Positions 1 through 6,100 of a stretch of 7,361 bases of DNA are shown piece by piece. The stretch comes from an uncultured Bacteriovorax sp. (GTDB lineage: Bacteria > Bdellovibrionota > Bacteriovoracia > Bacteriovoracales > Bacteriovoracaceae). Where the stretch lies: assembly GCA_943914745.1 (NCBI GenBank), contig CALUDF010000156.1, forward strand, positions 1 to 7,361, written 5' to 3'. Numbering within the stretch: position 1 is the stretch's first letter; every line of letters begins with the position of its first letter. The notes below the pieces were generated by a model that did no database searches, was not told the origin of the DNA, and saw nothing but the letters and a program-made list of their open reading frames with translations. A program made the position numbers and the translations under genes.

Positions 1-28
1 TCCATGCAATCTTCCTTGATTGCATGGA
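1..28. repeat. Perfect 11-bp inverted repeat at the left window edge
   Basis: The left arm TCCATGCAATC (1-11) is the exact reverse complement of the right arm GATTGCATGGA (18-28), with a 6-nt loop TTCCTT (12-17). The right arm contains the candidate ATG (24-26) of the TPR gene. The left arm contains the mirror-image ATG on the minus strand (5 to 3), which has an SD-like AAGGAAG (17 to 11) placed 5 nt upstream of it. No U-tract follows the hairpin on the plus strand, so it is not a rightward intrinsic terminator. A leftward terminator would need bases outside the window. It could be an RNA hairpin that hides a start codon, a dimeric-regulator operator, part of a longer coding region, or a fold-back artefact at a contig end. 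The repeat itself is certain; its role is not. Confidence 0.7.
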
Positions 29-1088
29 AACGACCAACACCCTACTGCTTGCAGAATTTTTCACCGCTACCGGCTATCTTGAACGCCTGCTTTTTGCCTT
101 CACCGAGCTCGAAAGACTTCACTACGGGCCACGTGGAAAAAATCAAATCCAAAAACTTCTTAACGACTCAAGCGTGTTTTTTGCCCGCGAGTTCAAAGAG
201 TTTGAGATGACGGCAACCAACGTAGAGTGGCCGCAGTTTAAAAACCAAATCAAGAGCTATCACAATTTCATTGAAAGCATTATCAAAATGCCTTTTAAGA
301 GCGCACGCATGGAGACGATGGTGGTGGGCTACATCAACCTCATCTACCGCAATAGTTTTGAGATTCACAATTTTGTCATTGAAGCGACAAACCTGGAAGT
401 CCAGTTTCCTCGCCTGGGATTGATCCAGGAGGAAGTGATTCCAACGATCACGCAAGCTGAAGAAAGTAAGCGAGCTCCCCTTTTCTTTCTCGATGAGGGA
501 CGCCTGCATGAGTTGGCCGATGAAAATAAAAAGAAGAACTCCCAACTTGTCTTCTTGCAAATGAGGCGTGAAGAAAAATACGATTACTACCTTCATAAAG
601 GCCACTACTTCATTGCTCAGAAAAATTATGAAGAGGCAAAAGCCAATTTTTACAAAGCAAGAAATTACAAAGAGACAGCAGAAGTCCTGACACTTCTGGC
701 GTGGAGCTACTCACTTCTCGACGACAGGACCCAGGCGAAGTCTTATTGCTTAAAGGCCGTGCAACTCGATTCACAATACGGTCCGGCCTACAACGATTTT
801 GGAAACTACATCCTGGCCGAAGGTCAGGTGGAAGAGAGCCTGCGCTGGTTTGAGCTCGCTAAACGCGCTCACAATTATCAAAACCGCGAATACCCTTACA
901 TCAATGCCGGGCGTGCCTATGTTCTTTTAAAGAACTTTGAACAGGCCTTAACAGAGTTCTCATTGGCACTGACCATTGCTCCTCACCACCATGAGCTCCA
1001 TGAGACCGTGGCAAAATTAAAAAACAGTTTAGAAAAACAAAAACCACAATTTACTGAAGGAAGAGGACCCAGTCCCCTCAACTCATAA
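24..1088 (+). CDS. Tetratricopeptide-repeat (TPR) protein, possibly 5'-truncated
   Basis: This is a 354-aa protein from the first usable ATG. The N-terminal half (about 1-180) is predicted to be largely helical, and I do not recognise it. The C-terminal half carries four TPR units starting near residues 186, 219, 253 and 289. The consensus small residues fit: G193/A205/A212, A226/A238/A245, G260/S272/A279 and G296/A308/A315, followed by P320. A capping helix (about 322-340) and a polar tail follow. There is no signal peptide from this ATG, so it is probably a cytoplasmic protein-protein interaction scaffold, but its partner cannot be named. The start is doubtful: no Shine-Dalgarno precedes 24, the frame is open to the window edge, and the ATG lies inside an inverted repeat, so the true start may be upstream. 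The stop TAA overlaps the next ATG by one base, which indicates cotranscription and coupled translation with the NIF3-like gene. Confidence 0.8.
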   Translation: METTNTLLLAEFFTATGYLERLLFAFTELERLHYGPRGKNQIQKLLNDSSVFFAREFKEFEMTATNVEWPQFKNQIKSYHNFIESIIKMPFKSARMETMVVGYINLIYRNSFEIHNFVIEATNLEVQFPRLGLIQEEVIPTITQAEESKRAPLFFLDEGRLHELADENKKKNSQLVFLQMRREEKYDYYLHKGHYFIAQKNYEEAKANFYKARNYKETAEVLTLLAWSYSLLDDRTQAKSYCLKAVQLDSQYGPAYNDFGNYILAEGQVEESLRWFELAKRAHNYQNREYPYINAGRAYVLLKNFEQALTEFSLALTIAPHHHELHETVAKLKNSLEKQKPQFTEGRGPSPLNS

Positions 1089-1090
1089 TG
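1056..1090 (+). promoter_or_regulatory. Distant Shine-Dalgarno with intervening hairpin before the nif3-like start
   Basis: The purine-rich stretch GAAGGAAGAGGA (1056-1067) is the only SD-like sequence before the ATG at 1088, and it sits about 21 nt away, too far for normal use. Between them GGAC (1065-1068) pairs with GTCC (1072-1075), and GA (1063-1064) can extend the stem by pairing with TC (1078-1079) across a 2-nt bulge. If this folds, GAAGGAA (1056-1062) is left about 8 nt from the ATG, a normal spacing. The TAATG overlap (1086-1090) offers translational coupling as an alternative explanation. The bases and pairing are seen; function is inferred. Confidence 0.35.
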
Positions 1091-1858
1091 AGTATAGAAC
1101 GCAGCGAATTTGATTTATTTTTAAAGACTCTCTTAAAACCAGAACTCTTTGACGACTACTGCCCTAATGGGCTTCAGATCGAAGGAAAAACAGGACTTAA
1201 CAAAGTCCTGTTTGCCGTTTCGGCCACTAGGGAGTCTGCTGAGTATGCAGAAAGAATCAAGGCATGTGCCTTGGTTGTCCACCATGGCCTTTTCTGGAAA
1301 TTTCACGGGACAAAAACACTGACAGGACCTTTTTATAAAAGAGTCGCTCCTCTTTTAAAAAATGACATCAATCTTTTTGGTTATCATCTGCCGCTAGACG
1401 CTCACCCTGAAGTGGGAAACGCCAGAAGCCTTGCCAATCTTCTAGAGATGAGTGAACTCCAGCCTTTTGGAAATTACAAAGGGGCCTTTACGGGAATAAT
1501 GGGGGCCTTGCCTCAAGAAATCACCGGAGCAGAATTAAAGCAAATTCTAGAGAAGAAACTCTCCCACTCCATTCTTTACTCAAATCCAAGAGACAATAAA
1601 AAAATCAAGCGCATCGGGATCATTACCGGTGGAGCAAACTCCGAGTGGAGAGAAGCCTATAAGATGGGATTAGATGCCTACATCACTGGCGAGATGAGCG
1701 AGCACGACTATCATGAGTCGCGCGAAAGTGGGATTCATATGTTTGCTGGAGGCCACCACGCGACGGAGAAATTCGGAATCCAGTCCCTGATGAAAAGAAT
1801 CCAGGAGACCTATCCGGAGCTTCAGTGCGAGTTCATGGATTCAGAAAATCCGGCCTAG
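1088..1858 (+). CDS. NIF3/YbgI-family (DUF34) dinuclear metal-centre protein
   Basis: This 256-aa protein closely follows the E. coli YbgI pattern (247 aa) over its full length. It has an N-terminal PNGLQIEGK segment (26-34), VVHHGLFW (63-70), YHLPLDAHPEVGN (99-111), an ITGEMSE segment (199-205) and a C-terminal GGHHATEKFG (221-230). By analogy with YbgI the dinuclear metal ligands should be H65, H66, D104, H223 and E227, with H100 nearby; all are present. Family members form toroidal hexamers with the metal sites facing the inner cavity. The family's molecular role is unsettled: the database name 'GTP cyclohydrolase 1 type 2 homolog' is propagated and should not be taken as a demonstrated activity. 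The compact form lacks the large insert found in some Gram-positive homologues. It is cotranscribed with the upstream TPR gene (1-bp overlap). Its stop TAG overlaps the stop of the converging DUF4442 gene. Confidence 0.95.
   Translation: MSIERSEFDLFLKTLLKPELFDDYCPNGLQIEGKTGLNKVLFAVSATRESAEYAERIKACALVVHHGLFWKFHGTKTLTGPFYKRVAPLLKNDINLFGYHLPLDAHPEVGNARSLANLLEMSELQPFGNYKGAFTGIMGALPQEITGAELKQILEKKLSHSILYSNPRDNKKIKRIGIITGGANSEWREAYKMGLDAYITGEMSEHDYHESRESGIHMFAGGHHATEKFGIQSLMKRIQETYPELQCEFMDSENPA
1855..1858. other. CTAG palindrome shared by two convergent stop codons
   Basis: The plus-strand stop TAG is 1856-1858 and the minus-strand stop TAG is read from 1857 to 1855, so the two coding regions overlap inside one CTAG. 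There is no intergenic space for a dedicated terminator, so transcripts from each block must end inside, or antisense to, the opposite gene. I see no strong GC stem with a T-run within about 60 nt on either side. Confidence 0.9.
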
Positions 1859-2355
1859 CCTTTTACTTTTAAAGACAGGGTTAGAACGAACTTTGCCACT
1901 TCTTCCGTAGGATTAATGCTTGGAACGACGGCCTTGATTTCCACCGGGAAATTCATGCGCTCCCCACTCTTAATCACGTCAGCGACGAATTGTTTGATCT
2001 CTGGGATCTGAGTCACAATAAAATGCACATCCCCTTCGGCACGCTTTAGGAAATCAGCTTTGAAATCTTTAAAAGAAAGGGCCACTTTCTTTTTAGAAGC
2101 CGTGATTTCATTCATGGCCACCAGGCCCCCGGCGATATCAGCCCCCGTGCAAAGAACGCCAAAATACATCGAGTTTAAATGGTTTTTTGTTCTTCTATTA
2201 AGTGGGATCTTAATCACACATTCCTGGTCATTTAAGCGCACGACACTTGGAGAAACCCAAAAAATAAGTGGAACTTTTAAGAGTCCAAATAAACGGACAA
2301 AGACGGTGTCTTGGTATTTTTTAGGAACGTTATTTTTTAGAATGTCTTGAAGCAT
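1855..2355 (-). CDS. DUF4442 / hotdog-fold putative thioesterase
   Basis: This 166-aa protein looks like the DUF4442 branch of the hotdog (PaaI-like acyl-CoA thioesterase) fold. It has an N-terminal hydrophobic helix region (about 18-40), a strand pair rich in V/I ending in IPLNRRTKNH (50-59), then the hotdog-helix signature NHLNSMYFG (58-66) followed by GADIAGG (71-77). After that comes a strand with FKADFLKRAEGDV (98-110), a charged helix and a final C-terminal strand (about 154-164). In hotdog enzymes the acidic residue at the start of the central helix is usually catalytic; D73 is the best candidate here, but I cannot confirm it. The substrate is unknown, and catalysis itself is not proven for many DUF4442 proteins. 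It begins 1 nt after the proC stop and is therefore the last gene of the putA-proC operon. No direct link to proline metabolism is evident. Confidence 0.8.
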   Translation of the reverse strand: MLQDILKNNVPKKYQDTVFVRLFGLLKVPLIFWVSPSVVRLNDQECVIKIPLNRRTKNHLNSMYFGVLCTGADIAGGLVAMNEITASKKKVALSFKDFKADFLKRAEGDVHFIVTQIPEIKQFVADVIKSGERMNFPVEIKAVVPSINPTEEVAKFVLTLSLKVKG

Positions 2356-2370
2356 ATTAAATCCCTTTTT
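2356..2370 (-). promoter_or_regulatory. Ribosome binding site of the DUF4442 gene inside proC
   Basis: Reading the minus strand, AAAAAGGGAT (2370 to 2361) lies within the last codons of proC, and its AGGGA core ends 6 nt before the ATG at 2355. The proC stop and this start form TAATATG. This fixes the start and indicates translational coupling. Confidence 0.65.
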
Positions 2371-3139
2371 TAATTTCCAATGTTCTTTTATAGGCCGCCG
2401 TGAAAGCTCCCCCCATAATGTTTTCCAGGTTGTTTTTCTCTAAAATTTGCAGGGCCTCATAAGTGACTCCCTTTTTTGAAGTCACTTGCTCGCGAAGGGT
2501 TTCAAAACTCACTCCATTTTGGCGAGCGTCTTCCATTAATTTAGCAGAGCCTAAAAAAGTCTGAGCGACAATCTCTCGGGCCTCTGGGTTATTTCCAGCA
2601 ATCGACACAAGATGCTTTTCAAAGATTCTGGCGAACTCAAAAATAAGAGCAGGACCAGAGCCACTGAAGGCAGTCATCGCATCAAGCTCTGCTTCATCTT
2701 TCATGGAGAAGAGTTTGCCAAGAGACAAAAGATAATCCTTCAGCTCTCCAGCATCAAAGCTAGCATAAAAAAGATTTGCCCCCATTCCTAAACTTGAAGG
2801 AGTATTGGGCATGAGCCTGGCAATATTTTTAATGTGAAACTTCTTCTCCAGTGCCTCAATGCCTGTCCCCGCTAAAACAGAGAGCACCTTGGCATCCGTA
2901 AAAAAATCAAAAGAAAAATCAGAGAGAGACTGAGGCTTAAACGCCAGGACATACCAGTCTAAGTCTTTTGGCATCTCAACTAAATGATTCACAAAATGCC
3001 CACTGGTCTTATCGGCAAGCTCCTGCGCTTTTGTTTTTGATGGAGTAAAAAAATACATTTCACTGCCCGGATGGCTCTTTTTAAAACCTTCCGCCAGAGC
3101 AGCTCCCATGTTTCCACAGCCAAAAAAACCAATGCGCAT
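2357..3139 (-). CDS. proC: Pyrroline-5-carboxylate reductase
   Basis: ProC catalyses the last step of proline synthesis, reducing 1-pyrroline-5-carboxylate to L-proline with NAD(P)H; it is a cytoplasmic oligomer built on a swapped helical dimerisation domain. The 260-aa protein is near the usual 265-280. The N-terminal Rossmann domain opens with IGFFGCGNMG (3-12), followed by VLAFKPQ (64-70) and RLMPNTPSSLGMG (108-120), the family's RxMPNTP loop. The C-terminal all-helical domain carries FSGSGPA (158-164) and the P5C reductase signature around VTSKKGVTYEAL (219-230). The common form of that signature is SPGGTT; here it reads SKKGVT, which still fits the published PROSITE-type pattern. It lies 15 nt downstream of putA and 1 nt upstream of the DUF4442 gene, so it is the middle gene of a three-gene operon with the catabolic PutA. 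A strong SD supports the start. Confidence 0.96.
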   Translation of the reverse strand: MRIGFFGCGNMGAALAEGFKKSHPGSEMYFFTPSKTKAQELADKTSGHFVNHLVEMPKDLDWYVLAFKPQSLSDFSFDFFTDAKVLSVLAGTGIEALEKKFHIKNIARLMPNTPSSLGMGANLFYASFDAGELKDYLLSLGKLFSMKDEAELDAMTAFSGSGPALIFEFARIFEKHLVSIAGNNPEAREIVAQTFLGSAKLMEDARQNGVSFETLREQVTSKKGVTYEALQILEKNNLENIMGGAFTAAYKRTLEIKKGI

Positions 3140-3154
3140 TTTTACTTCCTCCCC
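3140..3154 (-). promoter_or_regulatory. Ribosome binding site of proC
   Basis: The whole 15-nt putA-proC gap reads GGGGAGGAAGTAAAA on the minus strand, directly followed by the proC ATG. GGAGG is a near-perfect Shine-Dalgarno about 8 nt from the start. There is no room for a promoter or terminator, so proC is expected to be cotranscribed with putA and well translated. Confidence 0.85.
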
Positions 3155-6100
3155 TTAAATGTCTAAATCAAGTGGAGCCCCATGCCTCATTGTATTGACG
3201 GCCAGAGATCTCACCCATACGTAGTTTAGCGTCTGGTGATAGAAATCACCCGCTTTTAAGTGGTCATTCATCGTTAAAATAAGCTTCATGCGCTCATCGC
3301 TCTTGGCATCGTTTAAGAAGTCAGCGACGTGAGCGTGGTACTCATCCATAGGGCCATCATAAATAATGACCGAGAGCTTTGGATCATTAATCGTTTTTGC
3401 GAGCTCTGAAGTTTTAGCAAAATAAACTTCCAGGTTCTCTTTTGAAAAGCCTGCTTCAATGAGTGTGTCTCTTAAATTCATCCACCATTGGAAAGACTGG
3501 CGGTTTCTGCAAGCAACGGCAAGACCCGTTCCTGAGATAAGACATGAGAAGACCTGAATCAATGTTTTGAGATTTGGACGATCTGTAACGGAGACGACTA
3601 AAGCATGTTCTGCACTCAGATGGTAATCGTTGTAACTTAACTGCCCTGGGATCACGCGATTTTTGTGCTCTTTTTCTACAAAGCTCACATAACTCTTAGA
3701 AAGCCATTTTTTATAATCGCGAAGGGACTCTTTGTAGTTCTTGTAGATTCCCTGGTAGTGAGTTTCAAAACTTGAAATAAAGACATCCAGGAATTTCTCC
3801 ATGCGAGAAAGCCTTGACTCAGACGTCAAGCGCGAAGGCTTCTTCAGTGTCACAGGAGAATCATGCCCTTCCTCTACTGTGAGTCTTCCTTCGGCCGCCA
3901 TGTTAATTTGGTGATCATCACTTTGATGAAGTCCTAAAATGTAGTGGCGTCCACCGGCCTTAGGCCCAGTTCCAGAGAGTTTAAATCCACCAAAAGGCTC
4001 AATGGCCACGCGTGCCCCGGTGATCGTGCGGTTGATATAGAGGTTTCCTGACTCTAGTTTTGTCAGAAGGTAATCAATGTCGTTTTGCGACTGAGAGAAA
4101 ATCCCTCCAGTCAAAGCGTAATCAGTGCTGTTAAACAAGAAAGCGGCCTCATCAAGGGTGTTAAAGCCGATGATGTGAACAACTGGCCCAAAGAGCTCGC
4201 GCTGAGCAAAACTTTCTTTATCAAGAGCGCGCTTATAAGGAAGCTCGATCACTACTGGACCCACACAGAAGCCTGGCAGGTCGTCATTAGAGCGGTCAAT
4301 GACGACAGAGCCCCCAAAGTTAGTCGCTTCATTTGAAGCTTCTCTCACCGACTGGCGAAGACGCTTTTGATCGAAGGCCGAAATAACGGGGTTTACGGTT
4401 GTATCAAACTTATATGACTCACCGACTTTTAAATCAGAGGCAGCTGCGCGAAGTCTTTCAATCAATTTATCTTTTAGCGAATTGTGAACGATCACTCGTG
4501 AACAAGCTGAACATTTCTGTCCGGCGTGCCCAAAAGCGGAGTAAAGAATTCCAGAAACCGTTTCATCAAGCTCAGCGTTTTGAGTGACGATGACCGCGTT
4601 TTTCCCACCCATTTCAGTGATGGCCTTGACGGGATACGTTTTGTTCGTGAGCTTATTCTTATAAAGTCTCTTTCTCGCCACTCCGGCAATGTATGTCCCC
4701 ACGGCCTTTGAACCAGTAAAGACAATCGTCGATGTTCTTTCATCTTTTACCAAGAAATCACCTACCGTTTCTCCTTCACCTGGAAGGTGAATTAAAACGT
4801 CCTTAGGCACTCCTGAAGCATGGAGGATATCCACCAACAATTGAGTGACCAATGGAGTTTGCTCTGCTGATTTGAGGATAACAGTATTTCCACAAACCAG
4901 GGCACTCACCACCATCCCACAAGGAATAGCAAGCGGGAAGTTCCATGGAGAAATAACGACGGCAGCTCCTCTGCTTGAGAGGTCTGTTAAATTTCTTTGT
5001 AAATAAGCTTCAGTTCTGGCGTAGAAGTTTAAGAAATCGATCGCCTCATCAACATCGGCCTGCGCTTCACTGACAGATTTTCCTGCTTCATAAACGATAA
5101 GAGCTGAGAGCTCATTTCTTTTTGCCAGCATGTAGCTTGCCGCTTTAACCAGCGTCGCCGTTCTAAAAGGCCATTTAGAGTTGGCCCATGCCCCTTTCGC
5201 GTAAGCGCGGTCAACGACTTCGATGGCCGCTTTGGCATCGTCGACGTTAGCAAAACGAATACGCCCAACCAAAAGATCCGAGTTAGAGCTTGCTTTGATT
5301 TCTACCCAGTCGCCTTTTAAGTCGAAGCTATTGTGATAGTCTTTTCCAAGAGAGTTTTGCTCAAATGTCGTGAGTGCCTTTTCCATCCACACTCTTTCAT
5401 CATCGAGATAAAGACGAAGTGGTGAGACGTTGAAGAATTCATCCTCAAGTTTTGACACCGACTGATCGCGGGCAATGAGTCCTGCCTTTTTCTTTTCTTC
5501 ATGAATCGCGTAGGGAGACTGAAGAGTTAAGTGTTTTTTGTGTGAGCGCATGATGGTTAGAACTCCAACTTGTGAAGAGTTTTCCATAATACGTCTTACT
5601 AAATACGCCATCCCAACGAGTAAGCTTCCAACCGGAACGTAATTTCTTGTCGCCCATCCCATTTTTGCCAGAGCTGTCGAGAGAGCTTCATAGGTCATGT
5701 GTAGACATTGGTGCTCAATTTCTCCAACTTCTGGGTAGAGAATTTCTTTAGCTGCTTCTGCAAAGCCGTGGTCAGAAAAGTTATGTGATGCCAGGGCCAG
5801 TTTTAAATGTGGGTGAGACTCTAAAATTTTAAGGATGAGTTGCCTGAAGTGAATGTCAGTTTCTTCTTTATTTAAGAATTGTGGGGCATTAAAGCTATGG
5901 GCGTCCCCTTCAACTGTTTCAGCATCCCAATAAGCACCCTTTACCAGTCGAACTGGCATCGGAAGTCCGCGCTCTTTTGCCAGAGCGATGATTTCTTTTA
6001 AGTGAATAAAGCCGTCTCTTAAATAGGCCTGGATAACAATACCAGTAGACTTGTAATCTCTTAGCTCAACCGTCTCCAGAAGAACGCGGCGGTAAATTTT

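Noticed and set aside
4..210. 68-aa plus-strand frame starting inside the inverted repeat
   Set aside because: It overlaps the TPR frame in another phase, has no Shine-Dalgarno, and its low-complexity S/F/P-rich product looks like frame-shifted coding sequence.
168..605. 145-aa minus-strand open frame opposite the TPR gene
   Set aside because: It lies wholly antisense to a protein with clear TPR periodicity, has no recognisable motif, and is best explained as a shadow of the real gene.
1837..1851. Small hairpin GGATT-CAGAA-AATCC near the end of the nif3-like gene, considered as a terminator
   Set aside because: The stem is only 5 bp and AT-rich, and no T-run follows directly on either strand.
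2060..2350. 96-aa plus-strand frame opposite the DUF4442 gene
   Set aside because: It is antisense to a gene with hotdog signatures and a proper RBS; there is no motif or RBS for the opposite frame.
4085..4743. Several short frames on both strands within the ALDH part of putA
   Set aside because: The putA frame is continuous here with catalytic E907 and C941 in place; the others are shadows without motifs.
5029..5502. Two short minus-strand frames (61 and 79 aa) overlapping putA in another phase
   Set aside because: There is no sign of a frameshift in putA across this region; the products are basic, motif-free shadows.
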